55,294 nt of DNA, taken from Candidatus Poribacteria bacterium (GTDB lineage: Bacteria; Poribacteria; WGA-4E; WGA-3G). Both the position numbers and the translations under genes were made by a program. Under the pieces are notes generated by a model, which saw only the letters and a list, made by a program, of their open reading frames with translations, did no database searches and was not told the origin of the DNA. The DNA lies in contig JAJDWI010000166.1 in assembly GCA_022825665.1 (NCBI GenBank), forward strand, positions 1-55,294, in the 5' to 3' direction. Below are positions 1-7,268 of this stretch, in pieces (within the stretch, counting starts at the first letter, position 1; each line of letters begins with the position of its first letter).

Positions 1-362
1 GGTGCTTGGTTACTGGATGCATTGATGTTTCTATACACCTGTCGCACCGCGGGTGCTGCCGAAATAGACAATAAAATTCTTTTTCTGTGAGTTTCATACA
101 GTGTTTTAACTCAACGAAAATATGTCAGAAAAGTGGTAGTCCCAGACGGATGGAATGTATATAGATCATTTCCAGTCCCACTCCAAGCCCCAGCGGGGCG
201 GAATGTGTATAGAACGTGTAATGAACTGAACATAGAGCCCCAGCGGGGCGAAAGATATATAAATTGCAACTTGTTTGAATTTTAGGCGTTTTCACAACAT
301 ACTACGAGAAGTTTCAAAACTGTCCAAACTATAGTAACTAATATCAATAGGAGGAATTCACG
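1..362. repeat. Dispersed intergenic repeat, copy 1, with GC-rich palindromes
   Basis: There is no gene here. From about 90 to 336 the sequence matches, in the opposite orientation, the element at 16107-16378. Two copies of the palindrome GCCCCAGCGGGGC lie at 187-200 and 237-250, and a related unit with a different core is at about 43-60. The right end TGTCCAAACTATAG occupies 321-334 and is followed by TA, as in the second copy. I do not see the opposite terminal repeat, so this copy is degenerate or begins outside the window. It stops about 25 bases before the start codon of the first gene. Confidence 0.7.
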
Positions 363-1079
363 ATGAGATTTACAGTTTTCTGTTTAACTGCTTTGATAGT
401 TCTATTGATTACACCAACAGTTTACGCAGTTCATGACGAAGAAAAAGGACCAGATAAATTCGGACGTTACGAATTCAAGGAGCAAGACATCAAAGCAGCA
501 ACAGATGCTTGTGAGGCTGGTGGTAAGCCTGGTCCTGAATATGTACCAACGGTTCGGGATGAACAACCAAACTTGGCATTGTTGAAAGATACTAAACCTG
601 ATGCATCTTCTTTATTACCGGGTTGGTGTCCTCAACGGCATTGCACCGAATACTTAAATGATGGATTCTACAACAACTGCCGAAGTTGGATTATAAATAC
701 AATTCCCGGTTGGGCACAAATTGACATCGGTGCAGTGGCAAATGTTAACAAAATCTATTTCGGTAGTGACCATTCACAGGGTTTTCTTGATCGAACAACG
801 GCAGATTTTGACATCCTTGTTGCAACAACCAAAGCCGATGCAGACTCTAATGCAGATACATGGAAAAAAGTATATACGCACAAAGGTGCACCTATCAGCG
901 AAACTACTGAAATAACATTTGACGATGTAGAAGCGCGATGGTTGCGTATCCATATCCGTTCCAATAACGGTGCACGTATAGACGAAATAGAGATATACGG
1001 TGGTCCTGATCCAATGGCAGTTGAACCAACAGATAAACTAACAACAATCTGGGGACAAGTGAAAACTAACAAATACTAA
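363..1079 (+). CDS. Secreted discoidin (F5/8 type C)-like protein
   Basis: The 238-residue product starts with a signal peptide (a hydrophobic stretch at residues 4-20 ending VYA). Residues about 70-217 look like a galactose-binding F5/8 type C domain. Supporting features are the opening NLAL, the aromatic/glycine core GWAQIDIG, and the closing RWLRIHI plus IDEIEIYG strands. Such domains bind glycans or proteins outside the cell. No catalytic module is fused to it. The last 19 residues (VEP..KL..WG.VK) resemble the tails of the next two proteins. A good ribosome site (AGGAGGAATT) precedes the ATG. It probably forms one unit with the following secreted gene 19 bases downstream. The ligand is unknown. 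Confidence 0.75.
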   Translation: MRFTVFCLTALIVLLITPTVYAVHDEEKGPDKFGRYEFKEQDIKAATDACEAGGKPGPEYVPTVRDEQPNLALLKDTKPDASSLLPGWCPQRHCTEYLNDGFYNNCRSWIINTIPGWAQIDIGAVANVNKIYFGSDHSQGFLDRTTADFDILVATTKADADSNADTWKKVYTHKGAPISETTEITFDDVEARWLRIHIRSNNGARIDEIEIYGGPDPMAVEPTDKLTTIWGQVKTNKY

Positions 1080-1098
1080 CCTTCTATAAGGAGATAAA

Positions 1099-1809
1099 AT
1101 GCGTTTTGTAATCTGTTTAATACTGATGCTGTGTGTCTGTACAGTTTCTGCTGACATACTTTTTCAAGATGACTTTGAGAGTGGTAAAGTTGATAACAAG
1201 AAATGGATGCCGCAAGGTACTTGGGTGATTGAGGACAATGGTGACGGTCACGATGTTCTCGGTGAAAAAGTGCTTGCTGTCCAAAGTAGTGAGATAGGTC
1301 TTAGTGTTGATGCGTTTCCCGAAGAATTTGATTATTACGCTGATTTTAAAACAGTGTCGGCGGGTTTGACAGGTTTTGTTTTCCACGCACAAGACGCTAA
1401 TAATGTATATATGCACCAAGTTTCAACGGCTGGTTCAGCACATACACCACAACACATCCGTTGGCATAGGAAAGTAGGTGGTGGATATACAGTTGATGCC
1501 AAACCCTTTGACGATAAGGTAAATCGCGACCAAAATGTATGGTATCGTGTTAAGTTTGAGGTGCGTAAGGACTATAAGTTTAAAGTCTATCTTGGGGATG
1601 TTGGCGTAGAAGACGATGAACTTACACTTGTCAGTGAATGGACAGATGCTCAAAAATCATTTGAGAAGGGTAAAATAGGTATACGGATGAGTGGAGGTGA
1701 GCGCGCCCAATATGACAACATTGTTGTATCTTCTGCAGGATTCGACATTTTTTCTGTTGAACCAAATGGGAAGTTAACCCTAACTTGGGGAAACCTTAAA
1801 CGTAAATAA
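1099..1809 (+). CDS. Secreted LamG/DUF1080-like beta-sandwich protein (paralogue A)
   Basis: This 236-residue protein has a signal peptide (residues 1-18, ending VSA). It also has a single concanavalin-like jelly-roll of the LamG/3-keto-disaccharide-hydrolase (DUF1080) type. Seen features are the opening ILFQDDFE, a central GFVFHAQD and WYRVKFEV, and the closing YDNIVV strand. I do not identify catalytic residues, so a glycan-binding role is as likely as hydrolysis. It is about two-thirds identical by eye to the protein at 2018-2728, so the pair is a tandem duplication. The C-terminus VEPNGKLTLTWGNLKRK is shared with its neighbours. The ribosome site AAGGAGAT precedes the ATG. Confidence 0.7.
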   Translation: MRFVICLILMLCVCTVSADILFQDDFESGKVDNKKWMPQGTWVIEDNGDGHDVLGEKVLAVQSSEIGLSVDAFPEEFDYYADFKTVSAGLTGFVFHAQDANNVYMHQVSTAGSAHTPQHIRWHRKVGGGYTVDAKPFDDKVNRDQNVWYRVKFEVRKDYKFKVYLGDVGVEDDELTLVSEWTDAQKSFEKGKIGIRMSGGERAQYDNIVVSSAGFDIFSVEPNGKLTLTWGNLKRK

Positions 1810-1819
1810 TCAAATAGAA

Positions 1820-1875
1820 TGATGGTTGTGTTCTAAGCGTGGAACGTGAAAATTGCTTATTCTACCATCACTTTT
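1820..1875 (+). terminator. Possible hairpin terminator after the first secreted gene pair
   Basis: TGATGGT (1820-1826) can pair with ACCATCA (1864-1870), with an inner TAAGC/GCTTA pairing, followed by CTTTT. The loop is long and the T-run short, so this is a weak candidate. It lies between the first paralogue and the promoter of the second. Confidence 0.3.
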
Positions 1876-1898
1876 AGTTCCCTTATGTGCGATAATTG

Positions 1899-1907
1899 TG
1901 ATATAAT
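1899..1907 (+). promoter_or_regulatory. Extended -10 promoter for the second LamG-like paralogue
   Basis: TGATATAAT is a perfect extended -10 element (TGnTATAAT) about 110 bases before the start codon of the 2018 gene. No good -35 box is visible, as expected for extended -10 promoters. It would let the second paralogue be transcribed separately from the first. Confidence 0.45.
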
Positions 1908-2017
1908 TTTCTAATATATTACGGTTATTAAAATGTATATAAAATCAACTTTCGGGAATAATATTGCTTACTACAGCACTATCAGTATTTCCGATTTACA
2001 CAAGGAGATGAAGTATT

Positions 2018-2728
2018 ATGCGATATTTAATCTGTTTAGCAATGATTCTGTGTGTTTCCACAGTTTCTGCTGAAATATTGTTTTATGATGATTTTGAAAA
2101 TGGTGAGATTGATGAATCTATGTGGGCACCACAAGGTACTTGGGTGATTCAAGATAATTCTGATGGTCACGATGTATTAGGTGATAGTGTTCTATTCGTT
2201 CCAGGGGGTGAGGTTGGACTTAGCGTTGACGAATTCCCAGAAGAATACGACTATTACGCGGATTTCAAAGCCACGCAGAATGGTTTAAGTGGGTTCGTCT
2301 TCCACGCTCAGGACGCAAATAACATATACATGCATCAAGTTTCTACAGATGGTTCAGCACATACACCACAACATATCCGTTGGCATAGAAGGGTTAATGG
2401 TGGATGGGCTGCTGAACCTGGGGCATTTGAAGATGGCGTTGATCGTAAAGCGAATGTGTGGTACAGAGCGAAATTTGAGGTGCGGTCAGGTTCCAATTTC
2501 AAGGCTTACATAGGACCCGTAGGCGGTGATTCTGACGAATTATCTTTTGTAAGTGAATGGACAGATTCACAGGGAGCCTTTTCAAGTGGGAAAATCGGTT
2601 TCCGTATGAGTGGTGCAGAACATGCACAGTACGATAATATTGCTGTCGTAACACCAGGAGGAACCCCGACACCTGTTGAACCGAAAGATAAGATGGCAGT
2701 GACTTGGGGCAACTTAAAACGTCAATAA
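2018..2728 (+). CDS. Secreted LamG/DUF1080-like beta-sandwich protein (paralogue B)
   Basis: This 236-residue secreted protein has the same length, signal peptide and fold as the product of 1099-1809. Conserved blocks include QGTWVI, GFVFHAQDANN, HTPQHIRWHR and YDNI. The divergence lies mostly in surface-like charged segments, consistent with duplication followed by drift. The tail VEPKDKMAVTWGNLKRQ matches the other two secreted proteins. A ribosome site (AAGGAGAT) precedes the ATG. Its stop codon TAA (2726-2728) touches the next reading frame, so translation may be coupled to the oxidoreductase. Function is unknown; carbohydrate binding is a family-based guess. Confidence 0.7.
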   Translation: MRYLICLAMILCVSTVSAEILFYDDFENGEIDESMWAPQGTWVIQDNSDGHDVLGDSVLFVPGGEVGLSVDEFPEEYDYYADFKATQNGLSGFVFHAQDANNIYMHQVSTDGSAHTPQHIRWHRRVNGGWAAEPGAFEDGVDRKANVWYRAKFEVRSGSNFKAYIGPVGGDSDELSFVSEWTDSQGAFSSGKIGFRMSGAEHAQYDNIAVVTPGGTPTPVEPKDKMAVTWGNLKRQ

Positions 2729-2766
2729 TGCAGAATCAACGCTCTGCTCAGGAAGGAAATGGTGAT

Positions 2767-3762
2767 ATGTCATTATCTATCGGCATCATCGGTGCAGGTA
2801 GGATGGGTGGGCATCACCATAGTGCGGTAACTAACTATGGCGCACGTATAGTTGCTGTTCACGATGTCCGAATAGAAGCCGCACAAGAACTTGCCTCAAT
2901 TGCCAATGCCGAAATTGCTACTGATGTGTTGAGTGATTTTTTTGATTTAAAATTAGACGGGGTGGTGATAACAACGCCACCCCCTGTTCGTTTAGAGCCA
3001 ATCAAGAAGGCTTGTGAACGTGGCATCTCAATAATGGTAGAAAAACCACCTGCCCTGAATATTTCTGATGGACGTAAATGTCTTGAATATATCGTAAATG
3101 CTGATGTCATCGCAGCAGTTGGTTTTCAACTCAGATATCACCCTCTGTATGAGAGACTAAAAGAATTAATCGCTAATCAGGCTATCCATCTGGTTAGAAC
3201 AGTCTGTACTATTAACTACTATCTCACATTTCAAATGCCAACATGGTTCTTACAGTCAGAGATTAGCGGTGGACCATTAGCAGAACAGGCTGTGCATGTG
3301 TTAGACTGTGCTCGATATGTAATGGGAAACCCGAAACCCTTGCAAGCACATGCTTTGACTGTAAAAAATATGGCACTTGACCGTACAGAATTTGACGCTG
3401 AAAATGCTATACAGATGACTTATGAATTAGACAATGGAGTATTCGGAACGCATATGAATCATTGCGGTACAGAGGAATTCTGTTTTGATGTTGAGGTGGT
3501 CGGACCGCATTTACGTCTGCAGGCAAATATGGCGGATAATGCAATTCGTGGTTATCTCAATGGTGAAAAGATAGATGAACCCGTTATATCACAAAACAGT
3601 ATAGGTTTAGACAAGACTGGAGCGTGGTTGCGTGCAATTGAAACTGGGGATAGAACACTCATTCGTTCCCATTTTGCTGACGCACTTGAAACACTTAAAC
3701 TAATAGATGCGGCTATAAAAAGTCGCAATACTGGTAAATTTATTAGGGTGGAGGAATTATGA
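2767..3762 (+). CDS. Gfo/Idh/MocA-family NAD(P)-dependent oxidoreductase
   Basis: The 331-residue protein has an N-terminal Rossmann motif, GIIGAGRMGGHH (residues about 6-17), and the family's EKP block (VEKPPA, near residue 95). These mark a sugar or inositol dehydrogenase-like enzyme that uses NAD(P). The substrate cannot be read from the sequence. I place the start at 2767, not the in-frame upstream ATG at 2728. GGAAGGAAATGGTGAT lies just before 2767 and the Rossmann strand begins four residues after it. The stop codon TGA overlaps the ATG of the following selenoprotein gene (ATGA), pointing to co-translation. Confidence 0.85.
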   Translation: MSLSIGIIGAGRMGGHHHSAVTNYGARIVAVHDVRIEAAQELASIANAEIATDVLSDFFDLKLDGVVITTPPPVRLEPIKKACERGISIMVEKPPALNISDGRKCLEYIVNADVIAAVGFQLRYHPLYERLKELIANQAIHLVRTVCTINYYLTFQMPTWFLQSEISGGPLAEQAVHVLDCARYVMGNPKPLQAHALTVKNMALDRTEFDAENAIQMTYELDNGVFGTHMNHCGTEEFCFDVEVVGPHLRLQANMADNAIRGYLNGEKIDEPVISQNSIGLDKTGAWLRAIETGDRTLIRSHFADALETLKLIDAAIKSRNTGKFIRVEEL

Positions 3763-4106
3763 TGATAGACTGGATCTATTTTAGAAAAGGTTGAAACTCC
3801 TGTAAAAAAGTTCAAGAGGTTCTTGACACAAACAACATACAAGCAGAAAACCGATCAGATGCACGAAAAGATAAACTTGAAGCAGATGCAGTATGGGAAA
3901 AAATGGGTTCTGCAGAGCAGATTGTTGTCGCTAAAGGTAAGAAGATAGAAACCTTTATACCAAACGACGATACCCGTGATGATGTTCTGAATGTAGTCCT
4001 CGGACGTAGTGGCAGCCTACGTGCACCAACTGTGCAAATCGGAAATGTATTCTATGTAGGATACAACGATACCATCTATTCTGAACCACCCTTCGGAAGT
4101 GGATAG
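3759..4106 (+). CDS. Probable UxxC selenoprotein, ArsC/thioredoxin-fold family
   Basis: One reading frame runs from ATG 3759 to TAG 4106 with a single in-frame TGA at 3792-3794. Read as selenocysteine, the 115-residue product begins MMIDWIYFRKG-U-NSCKK. That is a thioredoxin-fold strand followed by a U-x-x-C redox pair (U12, C15). The rest resembles ArsC/Spx-type proteins: a helical middle (QEVLDTNNIQ), then GRSGSLRAPTVQIG near residue 85, matching the family's conserved R..LRAP segment. A hairpin fitting a bacterial SECIS element lies 3812-3826. The ATG overlaps the upstream oxidoreductase stop and has a good ribosome site (GGTGGAGG). It is probably a small thiol/selenol oxidoreductase. The alternative is a gene with a nonsense mutation, but the TGA sits exactly at the redox position, which argues against that. 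Confidence 0.75.
3812..3826 (+). promoter_or_regulatory. SECIS-like hairpin downstream of the in-frame TGA
   Basis: TCAAGA (3812-3817) pairs with TCTTGA (3821-3826) around the loop GGT (3818-3820). Twenty-three bases separate the TGA (3792-3794) from the loop guanine. Known bacterial SECIS elements have a short stem with G at the start of a small apical loop about 16-37 bases after UGA, so both distance and loop fit. The stem is only six pairs and has not been folded computationally. Confidence 0.6.
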
Positions 4107-4117
4107 AGTAAACACCA

Positions 4118-4882
4118 ATGCCTATTGAAAAGATACTTATTACTGGTGCTGCAGGATATCTTGCCCAGTTTATAATTGATCGGTTGCACACATCATATCA
4201 ATTAACGCTTACCGATATTGTTGAGCCTAAGAAAGATTATGATGGAATACCATTTATTCAGGCTGACGTTACACATGCGTCTGAGATTGAAGCAGCGTGT
4301 GTTGATCAAGATGCTGTCGTGCACACCGTTGCATTAGTACGCGAACGGCACGGCAAACCTAACACATTGTTTGCAGATGTGATGGTGAAGGGAACATGGA
4401 ACGTCGCTGAGGCATGTGTTAGGCAGGGAGTACAGAAGTTGGTAAACATCTCCAGTATTTCGGCATGTCCACCTGCACCTGGTGTCCAGTTACCATATCA
4501 AGTTGATAAGCCGTTTCGATTCGGTGGAGGTGACCTTAATTATGCATTGGCGAAATATCTCGGTGAGCAGATAGGTTTAGCCTACCATCAAGCACACGGT
4601 TTGAAGGTAATTCATATCCGTCCGGGTGTAATTGATGGAGATGGAATGAACCCCGGTCCTTCAGCACCTGAGACTGTTACAGAACCCTGGTTCGTTTATG
4701 TAGATCCGAGGGATGTTGCACAATGTGTTGCACGTGCCATTGAAACTGAACATGTGAATTATGGTGCATACAACGCAGTAGCAGGTCGATCAGACTCGAG
4801 ATATGACTGGAAACAAGCAAAACAGGATTTAGGATATTCCCCAGAACACAACTGGGATGAGATTCCGGTTAACGAACCGTAG
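4118..4882 (+). CDS. NAD-dependent epimerase/dehydratase (extended SDR)
   Basis: The 254-residue protein carries the nucleotide-binding motif GAAGYLA (residues about 8-14). A VNISS strand follows, and then the catalytic YxxxK as YALAK (near residue 147), all typical of sugar-nucleotide epimerases and dehydratases. The late segment IRPGVIDG is also typical. It is somewhat short for an extended SDR (usually about 300 residues), mainly at the C-terminal substrate domain. It follows the selenoprotein by 11 bases and probably belongs to the same transcript. The substrate is not predictable. Confidence 0.8.
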   Translation: MPIEKILITGAAGYLAQFIIDRLHTSYQLTLTDIVEPKKDYDGIPFIQADVTHASEIEAACVDQDAVVHTVALVRERHGKPNTLFADVMVKGTWNVAEACVRQGVQKLVNISSISACPPAPGVQLPYQVDKPFRFGGGDLNYALAKYLGEQIGLAYHQAHGLKVIHIRPGVIDGDGMNPGPSAPETVTEPWFVYVDPRDVAQCVARAIETEHVNYGAYNAVAGRSDSRYDWKQAKQDLGYSPEHNWDEIPVNEP

Positions 4883-4890
4883 AGGTGCTT

Positions 4891-6321
4891 ATGACTTTTC
4901 AAAAAGACTCAGTTGATTCGCGGTCCGATAATCTACGTGCCGATATTACAAAGTTTGACACAGAACTCGCTGAAGATTTCAAATCACAAATGTCTATTGC
5001 TCCATTCTTGTCTCGCAAGATTGTAAGTTTTCAAGGAAACAAGTCGAAGCCAGCATATAATTGGTATAAATATAAAGAAGCATATTCTGCAGGACTTGTT
5101 GAATATTTTTTGAGTAATTATGAAGGTGGTACTCAAGGGAAGGTACTTGATCCTTTCGCTGGGATAGGAACAACCTTGTTTGCAGCAAGTGAACAAGATA
5201 TTCACGCTGATGGAATAGAATTATTACCTATTGGACAAGAAATTATCCAATCACGAATTATGTTGCAAAAGGGTTTGTCCACAAATGATACAGATAAGCT
5301 TGAATGGTGGATAAGTTCTCAGCCGTGGAAAGGATATCCGGAAAGAATTCCATTTAGTACGTTTCGGATTACAGAAGGTGCTTACCCATCCGATACAGTA
5401 GAGTCAATAGAACGGTACAGAGGTGCGATGCATCGAGAAAGCGAAAAAATACAAGCAATTCTTCGTCTTGCTTTGTTGTGTGTGTTAGAATCGGTAAGTT
5501 ATACGCGTAAAGATGGACAATATTTGCGATGGGATGCGCGTTCTGGCAAGATACGACCCGGGACAAAGCCTTTCGATAAAGGAGAAATCCTTTCCTTCGA
5601 TTTTGCAATAATCGCTAAATTAAAAGAGATTTTATCATATATAACTTCTCATCAAACACCTATAACACTTTTCCCTATACTTCATACAGAAAGCAATATA
5701 AGGTTGTTCCCGGGTTCATGTTTAGAGATTTTACCTGCCTTAGAAACGGAATCGTATACTGCTATCATGACTTCACCTCCATACTGCAACCGATACGATT
5801 ATACACGTACGTATGCGCTTGAATTGGCAATGTTAGGTTTGACACATGAGGATGTCTGTAGTTTAAGACAAGAAATGCTTAGCTGTACGGTAGAAAATAG
5901 AGAGAAGAATTTATTGAATATTAATCCAAAATGGGAACCATATATAGATACTGCAAACAATCAGAAATTACTAAATTCAATCAATACATATCTGGAAAAC
6001 GAAAAGTCGTGTGGCAGGTTAAATAACAACAGTATACCCAGAATGGTTCGCGGATATTTTTCTGAAATGGCATGTGTTATTGGGGAATGTTTCCGTGTGC
6101 TAAAACCGAATGCCCGTCTTTTCATGGTAAACGACAATGTTCGCTACGCAGGTATTGGCATTTCCGTTGACCTAATTTTATCGGATATAGCAAGAACGGT
6201 AGGTTTTGAGGTTGAAAAAATCCTCGTGGTCCCTAGTAAAAAGGGGAATAGCAGTCAGCAAATGGGAATGTATGGTCGTATACCTCTTCGCAAATGTGTG
6301 TATGTTTGGAGAAGAAGATAA
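4891..6321 (+). CDS. Type II DNA methyltransferase of the AvaI/BsoBI-type system
   Basis: The 476-residue protein has the AdoMet-binding motif I (DPFAGIGTT, near residue 88) and the catalytic motif IV TSPPY (near residue 294). The roughly 200 residues between them leave room for target recognition. TSPPY methylases modify the exocyclic amino group of cytosine or adenine. Because the next gene encodes an AvaI/BsoBI-type nuclease, protection of CYCGRG is inferred, with N4-methylcytosine most likely. An upstream in-frame GTG at 4885 is possible, but AGAGG at 4881-4885 is better placed for the ATG at 4891. The stop codon overlaps the nuclease start (TAATG). Sites CCCGGG at 5557 and 5709 lie within the gene itself. 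Confidence 0.85.
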   Translation: MTFQKDSVDSRSDNLRADITKFDTELAEDFKSQMSIAPFLSRKIVSFQGNKSKPAYNWYKYKEAYSAGLVEYFLSNYEGGTQGKVLDPFAGIGTTLFAASEQDIHADGIELLPIGQEIIQSRIMLQKGLSTNDTDKLEWWISSQPWKGYPERIPFSTFRITEGAYPSDTVESIERYRGAMHRESEKIQAILRLALLCVLESVSYTRKDGQYLRWDARSGKIRPGTKPFDKGEILSFDFAIIAKLKEILSYITSHQTPITLFPILHTESNIRLFPGSCLEILPALETESYTAIMTSPPYCNRYDYTRTYALELAMLGLTHEDVCSLRQEMLSCTVENREKNLLNINPKWEPYIDTANNQKLLNSINTYLENEKSCGRLNNNSIPRMVRGYFSEMACVIGECFRVLKPNARLFMVNDNVRYAGIGISVDLILSDIARTVGFEVEKILVVPSKKGNSSQQMGMYGRIPLRKCVYVWRRR

Positions 6322-7268
6322 TGTCATATATCCAACACTTATCTTGTAGTACTGACTTGATTACCCCGACTGAGGAAATTCGTTCTGGTTTTGTTACTCT
6401 TGCATTGGAAAGAAATAGACAAGCTACTCCTTTTGTTGAACAAGCAAGGGCATTGAGGGTTTTTGCAATGCAAGCCAAAACCCCTACTGAATTACTTCAA
6501 ATTGATGAAATTAGACCTGCGTTATTGACAGCTGCAGGATTTTCGGATAAGGCGGTTAGATATACAGATGAAGTTAGCCAATCGACGGCAATAGAACTAT
6601 TAATAGAGAATTTTTTAGAACCTGCAGGTACAGAATTTGTCAAGGAATTAGTTTACCGATTTCTGTTAACACGTGGGGATTCGTTAGGAGGGTCCATGCG
6701 AAACATCGCGGGTAAGTTAGCGGAAAGAAAAGTAACCAGATCAATCATTTCTGCACTAACGTTAACCGAGACAACGTTTCAGTGGCTTAACACTGTTAGT
6801 AATACATGGATCGCGGGAAAGAAAAGCGAACCAGATATAGAATTGAATGTCAAAGCACTTAGTTGGGTAAGGAATGGGGCAACACGAACACTGATTTACA
6901 ACCGGACTATTCCATTAGTAAGGAAGAATATTGATATATGTCTACTCCACTGTGAACCTGACGAGTTAATACCTGCGACTTTAAGAGTTCCTGAAAAGTA
7001 TATTGCTTTTGGCGAACTGAAAGGTGGAATTGACCCGGCAGGTGCTGACGAACATTGGAAAACTGCACAAACGGCATTAACCCGCATCAGAGCAGCCTTT
7101 TCAGTTGAAAACTTGTTGCCATTCCTCTTTTTTATTGGAGCAGTTATCGTTGACAACATGGCACAGGAAATCTGGAGACATCTTGAAGATAAAACACTGA
7201 TTAACGCAGCTAACTTAACAAACGCTGATCAAGTTGCATCATTATCTAATTGGCTTGTTAGTTTATGA
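6321..7268 (+). CDS. Type II restriction endonuclease, AvaI/BsoBI family
   Basis: The 315-residue protein resembles BsoBI (323 residues) along its whole length, with near-identical blocks such as IENFLEPAG, GDSLGGSMRNIAG and ELKGGIDPAGADEHWKTA. BsoBI uses D212, E240, K242 and H253. The corresponding residues here are D205, E232, K234 and H245, with matching spacing, so the nuclease looks active. Family knowledge gives cleavage at C^YCGRG. The start at 6321 overlaps the methylase stop by one base, so the pair is translationally coupled. No controller gene is visible. Its 3' end overlaps the convergent gene at 7258 by 11 bases. Confidence 0.92.
   Translation: MSYIQHLSCSTDLITPTEEIRSGFVTLALERNRQATPFVEQARALRVFAMQAKTPTELLQIDEIRPALLTAAGFSDKAVRYTDEVSQSTAIELLIENFLEPAGTEFVKELVYRFLLTRGDSLGGSMRNIAGKLAERKVTRSIISALTLTETTFQWLNTVSNTWIAGKKSEPDIELNVKALSWVRNGATRTLIYNRTIPLVRKNIDICLLHCEPDELIPATLRVPEKYIAFGELKGGIDPAGADEHWKTAQTALTRIRAAFSVENLLPFLFFIGAVIVDNMAQEIWRHLEDKTLINAANLTNADQVASLSNWLVSL

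Noticed and set aside
3903-4106. A separate 67-residue protein starting at an internal ATG
   Set aside because: The frame continues upstream through the TGA to a start with a good ribosome site, and the family needs the upstream redox part; it is treated as part of the selenoprotein.
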